Notes under the pieces: model-generated | What the model saw: the letters and a program-made list of their open reading frames with translations, nothing else | Databases searched by the model: none | Told to the model about the DNA's origin: nothing | Program-made: the position numbers and the translations under genes | Shown here: positions 52,270 through 61,250 of the stretch, piece by piece | Layout of the letters: the number at the start of each line of letters is the position of its first letter | Numbering within the stretch: position 1 is the stretch's first letter | NCBI GenBank assembly: GCA_040768125.1 | Contig: JAXGNG010000001.1 | Span: forward strand, 806,001 to 870,000 | Direction: 5' to 3' | DNA: 64,000 nucleotides | Source: RBG-16-49-21 sp040768125 | GTDB taxonomy: Bacteria > Spirochaetota > UBA4802 > UBA5550

Positions 52270-53607
52270 TCAGCCCTTTTTCCTGGCGATCCGGGCCGCG
52301 AGGAGGACCGGGTCGTACACCGGGGAGAAGGGCGGAGCGTACGCAAGGTCGAGGTCGAAGACCCCTTCCACGGTCATCCGGTTGTGTATGGCGGCGGCGA
52401 AGACATCGATCCGCTTAACCGATTCAACCCGTCCCGCCATCTGCGCGCCCAGTACGCGCCGGTCTTTTCCGCCGGAAATAAGCAGGGTGTGGATGGGCGA
52501 TGCGCCGGGGTAGTAGCGCGCCCGGTCCCTGGAGGTGATCACCGTCTTCTCGGGCTCCAGGCCCAGTTCGGCCGCCTGGTCGAAGGAAAGCCCGGTCCGC
52601 GCCACGCCGAGGTCGAACACCTTGGTGATGGCCGTGTTCATGACTCCCGCGAAGGGAACCCGCTGGCCCGCGATGTTCATTCCCGCGAAGAACCCCTGCT
52701 TGTTGGCCTTCAGGGCCAGGGGGGCGTGGACCTCGACGCCGAAGGTGTCGATCGTCGCGGTGGCGCAGTCGCCGGCGGCATAGATGCCTTCAATATTTGT
52801 TTCCAGATACTCGTTCACCCTGATGGCGCGGTTGGCGCCCAGCTCGATCCCCGCCGCCTCGGCGATGCCGCTGTTCGGCTCAACGCCCACGGCGAGGAGC
52901 ACGGCGTCGAACTCCAGGTCGTCCCCCCCGCGAATGACCGCGACCCTCCCGCCGCGCTTCTCAATGCCGGTTATCGGTTTTCCAAGTCCGAGGTGCACCC
53001 CGTTTTCTGAGAGCTTTTTTTTGATGATGTCGGAGATTTCCTTCTCAAAGGAACGGTGAAGGTCATCCCTGCGGTGGACCAGCGTGGTTTCGATGCCCAG
53101 CTCGCGGAAGGACTCCGCGGCCTCGAGGCCGATATATCCTCCGCCTATCACGGCGACGCTGCGCGGCCTCTGTTCGGCGACAAATCTTTTGATCGCCCCG
53201 GCGTCATAGAGGTCGTTCATCGTGAAGACATTCGAAAAGTCCCCGATGTCGACTCCCATGGTCTGGGGGCGCGCCCCCGTGGCGATGACGAGCCGGTCGT
53301 ATGTCTCGATGGCGCGGTCGCCGCCGTGCTCCACGGTGACGGACCGCGACGGGGGATCGATTGCGGTCACGGTGTGTCCCGTGCGCACGTCGACCCCGCG
53401 CTTTCCCCGGGCCTCTTCAAGGGAGAGCTCGAGCAGGTCATCCATGGAGCCCACGGCCTTCGATATGAAATAGGGGATGCCGCACGCCGCGTAGGAGATG
53501 TAGTCCCCCCTTTCAAAGACGACCACCTCGTATTCCGGTTTCTGGCGCTTGACCTGGCTCGCGGCGCTCATGCCCGCCGCGTCGCCGCCGATAACAACTA
53601 TTTTCAT
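52270..53607 (-). CDS. CoA-disulfide reductase / NADH oxidase-like flavoprotein
   Basis: A 445-residue FAD-dependent oxidoreductase. FAD site GGDAAGMSAAS (8-18), redox Cys42 in ISYAACGIPY, NAD(P) site VAVIGGGYIGLEAAE, and a second FAD contact GIYAAGDCA. The C-terminal dimerisation domain has HNRMTVEGVFDLDLAYAPPF. The single active-site Cys fits CoA-disulfide reductase or NADH oxidase/peroxidase (Nox/Cdr). No rhodanese domain is fused. Probable role is thiol or oxygen defence, reducing CoA disulfide in an anaerobe. Confidence 0.88.
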   Translation of the reverse strand: MKIVVIGGDAAGMSAASQVKRQKPEYEVVVFERGDYISYAACGIPYFISKAVGSMDDLLELSLEEARGKRGVDVRTGHTVTAIDPPSRSVTVEHGGDRAIETYDRLVIATGARPQTMGVDIGDFSNVFTMNDLYDAGAIKRFVAEQRPRSVAVIGGGYIGLEAAESFRELGIETTLVHRRDDLHRSFEKEISDIIKKKLSENGVHLGLGKPITGIEKRGGRVAVIRGGDDLEFDAVLLAVGVEPNSGIAEAAGIELGANRAIRVNEYLETNIEGIYAAGDCATATIDTFGVEVHAPLALKANKQGFFAGMNIAGQRVPFAGVMNTAITKVFDLGVARTGLSFDQAAELGLEPEKTVITSRDRARYYPGASPIHTLLISGGKDRRVLGAQMAGRVESVKRIDVFAAAIHNRMTVEGVFDLDLAYAPPFSPVYDPVLLAARIARKKG

Positions 53608-53750
53608 GGTTTACTTTTCCTGTAGGGATCTCACCGGAGCGAACCAGTCATATATCGAGAGAAACCTCGATTAATTGCAAGTATTATTATGTAATGTATC
53701 CTTCCGTGACGCCCGGGCCTCTCACCGACTGGTTGATGAAGCGTCGTGTA

Positions 53751-53779
53751 TTGACTTCGCCCCCGGGGTTCTTTATATT
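53751..53779 (+). promoter_or_regulatory. Sigma-70-type promoter of a 38-residue ORF
   Basis: TTGACT (53751-53756), 17-bp spacer, TATATT (53774-53779). The spacing and -10 box are the same as those before the triple-repeat protein at 32830. Confidence 0.7.
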
Positions 53780-53816
53780 ATTCAGTGTCCAGCATGAGAA
53801 GGGGGAGGTGTCGGTT

Positions 53817-53933
53817 ATGAAAGAATTTTTCAAAATATGCATGGATGAAGAGTGCAGTCGGTCATTTCAGTGCACTCTTCAGGAGTTGATCGACTATATC
53901 GAAGCGGTTTCCTGCAGCAGCATCATTCTCTAA
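53817..53933 (+). CDS. 38-residue small protein
   Basis: ATG at 53817 follows GGGGGAGGTG at 53800-53809 and a good promoter at 53751-53779. The peptide has four Cys (ICMDEEC, SFQC, SCSS), an amphipathic helix TLQELIDYIEAV and a hydrophobic end. No signal peptide. It does not match a family I know. A longer in-frame start at 53694 lies upstream of the promoter and is unlikely. It precedes the GH13 gene by 126 bp. Confidence 0.6.
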   Translation: MKEFFKICMDEECSRSFQCTLQELIDYIEAVSCSSIIL

Positions 53934-54059
53934 CGACTGCAAAAAAATAGCCGGCTTTGAGAGGCCCCCCGGATTGTTTGAATGCGGCGGGAAAAAATTG
54001 TTGCGCTTCCGCGGTTTCTGTGTGGTAGAATGCGTTACAATCTTTCCGGGGGCCGATCA

Positions 54060-55670
54060 ATGGGTCGCACAGGGGACTTCACCTGGTGGAAGCATGGCGT
54101 CGTGTACCAGATTTACCCGCGCAGCTTCTATGATTCGAACGGCGACGGGATCGGCGACATCCCGGGCGTCACCGAGAAGCTCGATTACCTCTCACGACTC
54201 GGCGTGCACGCGATCTGGCTTTCCCCCGTCAACACCTCCCCCATGTTCGATTTCGGGTACGACATCTCAGACTACCGGGGCATCGACCCGGTCTTCGGGA
54301 CCCATGACGACTTCCTCCGCCTGGTCCGGGCGGCCCACGGAAGGGAGATCCGGATCATCATGGACATGGTGATCAACCACACCTCGCACCTCCACCCCTG
54401 GTTCGTTGAGTCCCGCTCCTCGAGGGACAACCCGAAGCGGGACTGGTATCTCTGGCACGACGGGAGAAGGGGAAGGCCCCCCAACAACTGGATGGCCACC
54501 TTCGGCGGACGGGCGTGGGAATGGGACGCCGCCACGGGGCAGTACTACCACCACACCTTTTTGAAAGAACAGCCCGACCTGAACCTCCGCAACCCGGCGT
54601 GCCGGGAGGCCGTCTTCAACGAGCTGCGCTACTGGCTTGACCTGGGCGTGGACGGCTTCCGCCTCGACGCGGTGAACTGGTACATCAAGGACGATCTCTT
54701 CCGGAGCAACCCCCCGGGGTGGGGCCCCAACGCCCCGCGGCCCTATGACCTCCAGGATCACGTCTTTGACAAGAACCGTCCCGAGACCCACGACGCGCTC
54801 CGGGAGCTCCGACGCCTCATGGACGGTTACGGCGAGCGGATGATGGTGGGGGAGACCTACGAATCGTCGCCCCGTGGAGCGGAGACCGCCGCGTCCTATC
54901 TCGGCAACGGAAGGGACGAGCTCCACCTGGCCTTCGATTTTTCCATGATTTTCTCACGGTATGGCGCACGTCATTTCCGCCGCTGCCTCGAGCGATGGTA
55001 CGCCGCGGTGCCGGAGGAGGGATGGCCCTCCCTGGTCCTCAACAACCATGACCAGCCCCGCGCCATGGCCCGGTGGTGCCGGGGCCGTGACGGCATGAAG
55101 AGGGCGCGGCTCCTGGCCTTCCTTCTCCTGGCGGCCCGGGGCACCCCCTTCCTCTACTACGGCGAGGAGATAGGCATGGACAACGGCGTTATCGGTCGGC
55201 GGGAGATCCGGGATCCCCTGGGGAAGCGGTACTGGCCATTCCACAGGGGGCGTGACCCTGAGCGGACGCCCATGCAGTGGTCCGCCGAAGCGCACGGCGG
55301 GTTCACCGCGGGAGTTCCGTGGCTCCCGGTGAACCGCGATTACCGGGAGCGTAACGTGGCGGCCCAGGAGCGCGACCCCGCCTCGCTCCTCGGCCTGTAC
55401 CGGGGTCTTGTCGCCCTCCGGAAGGAGCGGGGGGCCCTCCACCGCGGATCGATCGCCATGCTCGGCGACCACCCTGACATCCTTGCCTTTTACCGCGACC
55501 ATGACGGCGAGCGCCTTCTCGCGGCCCTCAATTTCTCCGGGCGGCGCGCCTCGATGCCCCTGGAAGGCGGGACGCGGCGCGTTCTCTTCGGCACGGACAG
55601 GGAGCGGGGAGCCCCCGTCGCGGGTCCACTCCTGGTCATGGAGCCCCACGAGGCGCTGATCCTTGAATAA
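54060..55670 (+). CDS. GH13 alpha-glucosidase (oligo-1,6-glucosidase type)
   Basis: The protein is 536 residues from ATG at 54060; an upstream codon at 53982 is unlikely. GH13 motifs in order are MDMVINHTS (region I), GFRLDAVN with the Asp nucleophile (region II), MVGETY with the Glu acid/base (region III) and LNNHDQPR with the third Asp (region IV). The beta-barrel opens with WWKHGVVYQIYPRSFYDSNGDG, standard for subfamilies acting on isomaltose, sucrose or trehalose-like oligosaccharides. It lacks a signal peptide, so it is cytoplasmic. The MFS gene 24 bp downstream may import its substrate. Confidence 0.92.
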   Translation: MGRTGDFTWWKHGVVYQIYPRSFYDSNGDGIGDIPGVTEKLDYLSRLGVHAIWLSPVNTSPMFDFGYDISDYRGIDPVFGTHDDFLRLVRAAHGREIRIIMDMVINHTSHLHPWFVESRSSRDNPKRDWYLWHDGRRGRPPNNWMATFGGRAWEWDAATGQYYHHTFLKEQPDLNLRNPACREAVFNELRYWLDLGVDGFRLDAVNWYIKDDLFRSNPPGWGPNAPRPYDLQDHVFDKNRPETHDALRELRRLMDGYGERMMVGETYESSPRGAETAASYLGNGRDELHLAFDFSMIFSRYGARHFRRCLERWYAAVPEEGWPSLVLNNHDQPRAMARWCRGRDGMKRARLLAFLLLAARGTPFLYYGEEIGMDNGVIGRREIRDPLGKRYWPFHRGRDPERTPMQWSAEAHGGFTAGVPWLPVNRDYRERNVAAQERDPASLLGLYRGLVALRKERGALHRGSIAMLGDHPDILAFYRDHDGERLLAALNFSGRRASMPLEGGTRRVLFGTDRERGAPVAGPLLVMEPHEALILE

Positions 55671-55693
55671 TCATCATACCCGGAGGTAATCCC

Positions 55694-57019
55694 ATGGCGG
55701 TTCGCATGACGGCGCGCGATAAAATCACCCTGGCCCTCCTGGTCTCCATGTCCCTCTTTCTCTTCGCGGACCAGCGGATCATGGCGGCCATTCTAAAAGA
55801 GCTCTCCGGGGAGTATGGCGTGGGGAAGGACGTCCTCGGCTACATCGGCTCCGCCTTCACCGTCGTGGGGGCGGTGACGAGTATCATCTTCGGGTTCTAC
55901 ACGGACAAGTTTTCCAGGAAGAAGCTGCTGATCGCCGCGGTCCTCGTGGGGGAGATCCCCTGCCTCCTCACCGGGTTTAAATTTTTCACCATGGACCTTC
56001 AATCGTTCATCATTCTCAGGATCCTCACGGGCATCGGCATCGGGGGGATCTACCCGATCTCCTTCTCCCTCATTTCGGATTACTTCCGGGAGGAGCACCG
56101 GGCCACGGCCTCGGCGTGGCTCGGCGTGGCCTGGGCCCTGGGCGCCATGGCGGGCCAGTCCCTGGCGGGGTACCTCACCAACGCCTACGGCTGGCGCATC
56201 GCCTTCATCCTCGCCGCGGCGCCGAATTTTCCCCTGGCGGTCTTCTTCGCGCTCTACGCACGGGAGCCGGAGCGGGGCAGGACGGAGCGGGCGCTGGAGG
56301 AGCTGATACAGAAGGGGATGGCGTACAAGCAGAGGATTTCCATCGGGGATTTTAAAATCATCTTCTCGAACAGGACGAACCTCTTCACCTTCCTCCAGGG
56401 GATTCCCGGGACGATTCCCTGGGGCATCCTGGGGTTTTTCCTGATCGATTACTTCGAAACGGTCCACGGCATCACGAAGGAGCAGGCCACGACGCTCTTC
56501 ATCGTCCTTGGCGCCGGGGTGCTCGTGGGGCAGGTGCTCTGGGCCATGCTGGGCGAGCGGCTTTACGCGAGGAAGCCGGCCTACATGCCGCTACTCTGCG
56601 GCGCCGGCGTCCTGGCCGGGGTGGTCCCCGCCTTCGTCCTGATGAACCTCCCCGTGGTGAAGGACGCGCCGGCCTCCTACCTGGCACTCTTCTACGCCCT
56701 CGCCTTCGTCGCCGGCTTCCTGGTCTCCGTGCCTTCGTCGAACGTCAAGGCGATCCTGATGAACGTCAACCGGCCCGAGCACCGGGGCTCCGTCTTCGCG
56801 GTCTTCAACATCACGGACAACCTGGGGCAGGGTTTCGGCCCCGCCATCGGCGGCCTCCTGCTGTCGAGCGGCTATATCCTCACCATGAATTTCGCCATCG
56901 CGTGGTGGGTCCCCTGCGGCCTCCTTTTCTTCCTGGTGGCCCTCACCATCGGGAGGGACAGGGCGGCGATGCAGGAGCTTCTCAGGAAACGCGCCGACGG
57001 CATGGCCCGGGAGGAGTAA
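55694..57019 (+). CDS. MFS transporter
   Basis: A 441-residue protein with twelve hydrophobic segments. GGAGGT is six bases before the ATG. The loop after helix 2 is FYTDKFSRKKLL, a variant of the MFS A motif, and a later AWLGVAWALGAMAGQSLAGYL segment packs helix 5. It belongs to the large MFS_1 class, whose members move sugars, drugs or organic acids. Coupling to GH13 suggests a glucoside or oligosaccharide importer; the motif alone does not prove it. Confidence 0.88.
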   Translation: MAVRMTARDKITLALLVSMSLFLFADQRIMAAILKELSGEYGVGKDVLGYIGSAFTVVGAVTSIIFGFYTDKFSRKKLLIAAVLVGEIPCLLTGFKFFTMDLQSFIILRILTGIGIGGIYPISFSLISDYFREEHRATASAWLGVAWALGAMAGQSLAGYLTNAYGWRIAFILAAAPNFPLAVFFALYAREPERGRTERALEELIQKGMAYKQRISIGDFKIIFSNRTNLFTFLQGIPGTIPWGILGFFLIDYFETVHGITKEQATTLFIVLGAGVLVGQVLWAMLGERLYARKPAYMPLLCGAGVLAGVVPAFVLMNLPVVKDAPASYLALFYALAFVAGFLVSVPSSNVKAILMNVNRPEHRGSVFAVFNITDNLGQGFGPAIGGLLLSSGYILTMNFAIAWWVPCGLLFFLVALTIGRDRAAMQELLRKRADGMAREE

Positions 57020-57173
57020 AAGGCCGGGGCCGCTGCTCCGGGGAATGTTCCATGGTGCCTGCCCGCTGGGTGGGAATGGCGCGGTCCCCGCTCTTTTTCT
57101 TGACAGGGCGGCCGCGGGGGAGTAGGATTCAATCAGGCGAGGAGATCACGATCGAACGAGCAAGGCCGGCGAG

Positions 57174-57632
57174 ATGAAAAAAATCCAGGAGATCACGCGA
57201 TCCCTCGAAGTCGACGCGGGGCCCGATGTCTGTTATGCGGTGGTGTGCGACATCCCCGGGTACCTTTCCTGGTTCCGGCACGTGAAGAGCCTGGACATAA
57301 AGGAAAGGGACGGGGAGGGGCGCCCCGCGAGGGTCTCCTTCACCTTCGACCTCCTCATCAAGAAGGGGCTCCAGATCGTCCTCGTCTACGAGTACGACGA
57401 CGACGGGCGCACCCTGATGTTCCGGTCCGGGGGAGGGAACATTGCCGGCGCCTCGGGGTACTACCACTTTAAGGAGCTTTCCCCGGGCCGGTCCCGCTTC
57501 GTCTTCAGGGTCAAGGTGGATTTCGGCATGCTTCTACCCGAGGCCCTGGTCGAATTCCTCTCCGGAAGCGTGCTTGACGATTTCATGGCCATGGTGAAGG
57601 GCGAATGCGAGCGCCGCGCCGCGTGCACATGA
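57174..57632 (+). CDS. SRPBCC / coenzyme-Q-binding START-like protein
   Basis: A 152-residue protein. The fold opens with an ITRSLEVDAGPDVCYAVV strand, and IPGYLSWFRHVKS is the conserved WFPxxx-type helix-loop of polyketide cyclase/dehydrase (COQ10-like) proteins. The last helix is EALVEFLSGSVLDDFM. Family members bind hydrophobic ligands in a cavity. No enzyme motif. It is separated from the convergent DUF3592-like gene by a hairpin-like sequence. Confidence 0.8.
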   Translation: MKKIQEITRSLEVDAGPDVCYAVVCDIPGYLSWFRHVKSLDIKERDGEGRPARVSFTFDLLIKKGLQIVLVYEYDDDGRTLMFRSGGGNIAGASGYYHFKELSPGRSRFVFRVKVDFGMLLPEALVEFLSGSVLDDFMAMVKGECERRAACT

Positions 57633-57667
57633 GTCATGCTGTCCTTGATGATACTTGCTTCCGTGGC

Positions 57668-57690
57668 AGGGCCGGGAAACCCGGGCCCCT
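57668..57690. terminator. Possible bidirectional hairpin between convergent genes
   Basis: AGGGCCGGG, AAA, then CCC with a one-base bulge and GGCCCC can fold to a nine-bp stem at 57668-57690, between the convergent stops at 57632 and 57708. No clear T-tract flanks it. Confidence 0.35.
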
Positions 57691-57707
57691 CATGGCGCTG
57701 CGTCGTA

Positions 57708-58127
57708 TTACCGGCGGCCCCTGGTAAAGGTGAAAAGGCCGATCAACAGTATGGCTCCGCCGAACAACCCGGGAATGACCCTGGGGCCATACCTGCCCCA
57801 GAACGTGTTTTCCTGGGCCCGCGCCGGGTTGTTTCTTTCATAAATGATCTCCACTTCCTGTCCCACTTTCAGGTCAAACAGGTCAACGTTCCTGTCAAAC
57901 TGGCTCAAGAAATGGTAGATTCGCCCGTCATGGGCCTTGAAGCGGATGAAGGGCGCCCGGTAAATGTCTTTCTTGTTGATGTCGATCACGGTCCCCGTGG
58001 TGACGACGCCGTCTTCCACGACATTGACGCCGAGCCTGGCCCAGGTTCCGCTGCTGAAGGTCGCCATGCTTCCCACCACCAGTCCCATCAGCATGACCAT
58101 GGTGCCGACAAATTTATACACGAACAT
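57708..58127 (-). CDS. DUF3592-like membrane protein
   Basis: A 139-residue protein with two hydrophobic helices, near residues 5-24 and 113-132, framing a soluble beta domain. The pattern VVTTGTVIDINKKDIYRAPFIRF then GQEVEIIYERNNPARA matches DUF3592: the last motif is conserved. It is inner-membrane with the domain outside or inside undecided. Function unknown. The CaiB-type gene lies upstream on the same strand. Confidence 0.75.
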   Translation of the reverse strand: MFVYKFVGTMVMLMGLVVGSMATFSSGTWARLGVNVVEDGVVTTGTVIDINKKDIYRAPFIRFKAHDGRIYHFLSQFDRNVDLFDLKVGQEVEIIYERNNPARAQENTFWGRYGPRVIPGLFGGAILLIGLFTFTRGRR

Positions 58128-58245
58128 GATTGCCGCCTCCCTTTACGATGATGCGATAAAGATACTGCATTACGGCATCGGCGGCAACAGGCCTGGTCTG
58201 TCATCGGGGATATTGTGTGACGAACCGCCCCGTGGGTTCCCGCGG

Positions 58246-58320
58246 TCATGGAAAAAGCGGCAATCCCTGGAGGGTCCGGAAGGCAACCACGCCGAGAAGG
58301 ACGGCACCCGCGGCAACCAT
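58246..58320 (-). CDS. Possible 24-residue membrane peptide
   Basis: ATG at 58320 follows CAGGAG by about eight bases, just past the CaiB-type stop. It encodes a short hydrophobic helix (AAGAVLLGVVAFRTLQGL). No homology is known to me; the small size keeps it tentative. Confidence 0.25.
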   Translation of the reverse strand: MVAAGAVLLGVVAFRTLQGLPLFP

Positions 58321-58340
58321 CAACTGCGCTCCTGGTATGT

Positions 58341-59540
58341 TCAGCGGGGCTTCCCCATGGCCCCTGAGGCCAGCAGAGCCTCGGCGTCCCCGTCGCTTTT
58401 CCCCAGGATATCGGTGAGTAGCCAGCGGTTGTCCTGTCCCAGGGAGGGCGCGGGACCCCGCACTTCCACGCTGCTGTTGGCGGCCTTCACGGAGGGGCCG
58501 AAGGTGGTAATGGTGCCGGCCCCCGGCTGTTCAATGTCAACCAGCATGCCCCGCGCCTTCGTGTGGGGGTGCTCGATCACCTGCTTCACGTTGTTGACCG
58601 GCGCCACGGGGGCACCGCAGGGCTGCAGCGCCGCGAGCACCTCATCGGTTGGGCGCGTGGAGGACCACTCCTCGATTATCTCCTTGAGCGCCTCCTGGTT
58701 CGCGTTGCGTGCCATGAGGTTCGCGAACCGCGGGTCCTCCGCGAGCTCGGGCCTGCCGATGCCCGTGCAGAGACCCCGGAAGGTATGGTCGCTGATGCAG
58801 ATGATCAGGACATGGGAGTCCGCGGTGCGAAAGGTGTCGAAGGGCGTTATCATGGCGAATCGGTTCCCCGTGCGTTCCGGGATATGGGAGTTTACCGTGT
58901 AATCGACGAACTTCGACTCCAGGAGATTGATGCCGACATCATACATGGCGATGTCAAGGTGCTCGCCGTTCCCCCTTTTTTCCCGGGCGTAGAGGGCCGC
59001 GCACACGGAAAAGGCCGCGTTGTAGGCCGTGGCGATATCGATGATAAGCGTTCCCGTCCGGAGGGGAGGGCGGTCCGGGTACCCCGTGGTGCTCATGAGG
59101 CCTGAAGCGGCCTGGATGACGGCGTCATAGCCGGGCAGTGAGGAAAGGGGCCCGTACTGACCGTAGCCGGAGATGGAGCACATGATGAGCCGCGGGTTCA
59201 CCGCGCGGAGGGACTCGTAATCAAGCCCCAGCTTTTTCATGGTGCCCGGCGTCAGGTTTTCCACCAGCACGTCGGAAACGGACACCAGTTCCCTGAAGAG
59301 CGCCAGACCCTCCGGGTGCTTGACGTCAATAACGGCGCTCCGCTTCCCATGGTTCAGGGTGACGAAGGAGGCCGAGGTGCCGTTCTTGTAGGGAGGGAAG
59401 AGCCGCGCCTCGTCGCCGATGCCGGGTTTCTCCACCTTGATCACCTCGGCGCCCATGTCGGACATGAAATAACAGCATCCGGGACCCGCGACGGTGGTTG
59501 AAAAATCGATGACGCGTACTCCCTCAAGCATTCCCTTCAT
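58341..59540 (-). CDS. CaiB/BaiF family CoA-transferase
   Basis: The protein is 399 residues from ATG at 59540, with GAGGAGGT upstream; TTG or other codons further out are less likely. Signature segments are VIDFSTTVAGPGCCYFMSDMGAE, then VLVENLTPGTM, PGYDAVIQA, and TLIIDIATAYNA holding the catalytic Asp that forms the CoA-thioester anhydride. Family III transferases move CoA between acyl-CoA and organic acids (carnitine, formate, bile acids). The usual size is 400-430. No adjacent acyl-CoA dehydrogenase hints at the substrate. Confidence 0.9.
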   Translation of the reverse strand: MKGMLEGVRVIDFSTTVAGPGCCYFMSDMGAEVIKVEKPGIGDEARLFPPYKNGTSASFVTLNHGKRSAVIDVKHPEGLALFRELVSVSDVLVENLTPGTMKKLGLDYESLRAVNPRLIMCSISGYGQYGPLSSLPGYDAVIQAASGLMSTTGYPDRPPLRTGTLIIDIATAYNAAFSVCAALYAREKRGNGEHLDIAMYDVGINLLESKFVDYTVNSHIPERTGNRFAMITPFDTFRTADSHVLIICISDHTFRGLCTGIGRPELAEDPRFANLMARNANQEALKEIIEEWSSTRPTDEVLAALQPCGAPVAPVNNVKQVIEHPHTKARGMLVDIEQPGAGTITTFGPSVKAANSSVEVRGPAPSLGQDNRWLLTDILGKSDGDAEALLASGAMGKPR

Positions 59541-59727
59541 GATGGTACCTCCTCGCGATGTTGACGGCGCTGTGACAGTGTAGAAAAATACTTGCGAAAC
59601 GCAAGCAATTTTCATGTCCACGGGGTCGACGGCCGGGTACGGAACTACCGGGCTGATCCCGTGGATATGAGAAATGCAGGGTGAGGCGGGGGGTCACCGG
59701 GATCGAACAGTCCGCGGGAATACGTTA

Positions 59728-60201
59728 TTAATCCGCCATTATGTTTTTGTAATGCGCGGATTCCCTGCCTTCGCAGAACACGATAAACAGCAGGTGCGTA
59801 TCGCTGCTCGATGTTCTCACCCGAACAAGGGCGATCCTGCCGCCTTTCGAATACTCGGCGATCAGCCTGACCCTGTTCAACGCGACGGGCGTGCCGTAGA
59901 CCGCCGTGAATTCCTCGACAAGCGCGTTGAATTCACTTTTCGGATCGGTGATGTCCTTCTTAACTGTTATGCTGTTCACGTTGCTGTGGGGACCGAAATC
60001 GATCATCAGGGCGGCGTCATGATAATCGCCCACCACGATAGTGCCCCCGCTCCGGACATGGGGCCTGTGCGCGATAATTGTCTCTAATGCTAGTGCGTCA
60101 ATGCCGAGGCAGATGTCGCCGTAACAGAAGGCGGGGCTTTTGGGCTGCGCCCAGGCAGCGCTCAACAGCAAGATCAGGAGAACCGGAACTATCCTTCTCA
60201 T
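59728..60201 (-). CDS. Small secreted protein
   Basis: A 157-residue protein with a signal peptide (residues 1-18, ending AWAQP). The mature part has two close Cys (FCYGDICLGI), a beta-rich middle with ALMIDFGPHSNVNSITV and a late single Cys. No family recognised. The Cys-rich gene lies 13 bp upstream on the same strand, so the two are likely one transcript. Confidence 0.65.
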   Translation of the reverse strand: MRRIVPVLLILLLSAAWAQPKSPAFCYGDICLGIDALALETIIAHRPHVRSGGTIVVGDYHDAALMIDFGPHSNVNSITVKKDITDPKSEFNALVEEFTAVYGTPVALNRVRLIAEYSKGGRIALVRVRTSSSDTHLLFIVFCEGRESAHYKNIMAD

Positions 60202-60214
60202 CGGGGTTCCCCCG

Positions 60215-60484
60215 TCAGTTACCGGAGCAATACCCTTTTCCGAAGGCGTTTCTCACGCACTTGCCCGAGTTGATGCAATCCGCGTCATTGTTGCATTCCT
60301 TGCCGGATTTGCCCGAGCTTCCGAAGTCCCACTCCTTCTTCTTGACGCATACGCCGTCCCTGCATTCGCACTGGGAATCGCACTCCGAGTCGTTAAAGCA
60401 GTGCTCGCCCTGCTTCTTCCCCGCCACGACGGCGAGGGAGCAGCAGAGGACCATGACGAATGCGAGCATCGATATCTTTTTCAT
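60215..60484 (-). CDS. Cysteine-rich secreted peptide
   Basis: An 89-residue preprotein from ATG at 60484. A signal peptide is followed by nine Cys in two half-repeats of the form C-N/F-x-D-x-(E/D)-C. The first ends DGVC and the second GKGYC. The pattern resembles small disulfide-knot modules such as EB/Dickkopf-like repeats. It would fold only in the periplasm or outside. Function unknown. Probably cotranscribed with the protein encoded next. Confidence 0.65.
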   Translation of the reverse strand: MKKISMLAFVMVLCCSLAVVAGKKQGEHCFNDSECDSQCECRDGVCVKKKEWDFGSSGKSGKECNNDADCINSGKCVRNAFGKGYCSGN

Positions 60485-60735
60485 ATACCCCTCCACGAAA
60501 CTGTTGATTGAGAAGCATTATAGTTATTCATTGCCCTTGGAGCGTCAACGAGAAAACCGAGATGTCACTGGTAGTGGCGGCAGGCAAGGACGCGTGCCGG
60601 CCATGACGGGTCTCATGATCTTTTTTCTTTTTTTTAGCCCGCCTGTCACACTCGTCTCTTTCCTCGGTATCAGTAAGCGGGGGAAGGAACGGACGCAGGA
60701 CCCGTGTTTTTACGATAACGCCATGAGGAGGGGCC

Positions 60736-61185
60736 GTGGTAATGAAAACAGCTTCAGCGGAACAAAGGAAGATCAGGGAATCCTTTCGGATGGAGTGTGT
60801 CGGCGCGGGGATGTATACACGCCTTGCCCGGCAGTACAGGCGCCACGGCCCGATCAGTGAGAAGTTCGCCAGGTTTTCCGGGCAGGAGGCGATGCACGGC
60901 CGACTCCTGAGCGAATATCACCGGCGGAACTACGGCAGGGCCCTGGGGGGTGGGCGGCTCTGGCGCGCCGTGGGCGCAATACTGGCCATCGTCATGGGCC
61001 CCGTACCCCTGAAGAAGAAAATGAAAAGGATCAGCGCCATAGAGCGGCGTGCCGTTGAGGATATTCGCGCAATTCTGTCGGGCGATGGTGATGAGGGGTT
61101 TGCCAGTATCGTGAAGCAGATCCTTCCCGACGAGGTGGAGCACGCCTCGCTTTACGTAGAGATTTTCCATGCCGTGAATAATTGA
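60736..61185 (+). CDS. Ferritin-like (rubrerythrin-type) protein
   Basis: The product has 149 residues from GTG at 60736 (AGGAGG seven bases upstream), or from ATG at 60742. It is helical. Metal ligands of the ferritin-like pattern are visible: Glu in FRMECVGAGMY, ExxH in SGQEAMHG, Glu in AVEDIRA and ExxH in PDEVEHAS. The four-helix di-iron layout fits a rubrerythrin-like peroxidase or iron-binding protein. No rubredoxin domain. It precedes the sigma-factor gene by about 65 bp on the same strand. Confidence 0.7.
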   Translation: MVMKTASAEQRKIRESFRMECVGAGMYTRLARQYRRHGPISEKFARFSGQEAMHGRLLSEYHRRNYGRALGGGRLWRAVGAILAIVMGPVPLKKKMKRISAIERRAVEDIRAILSGDGDEGFASIVKQILPDEVEHASLYVEIFHAVNN

Positions 61186-61250
61186 TTTGCAGGATACGCG
61201 GAAGGAGCAAGACTTGTACCATAACCAGACATACCGCTGGAAGGGAGCAC

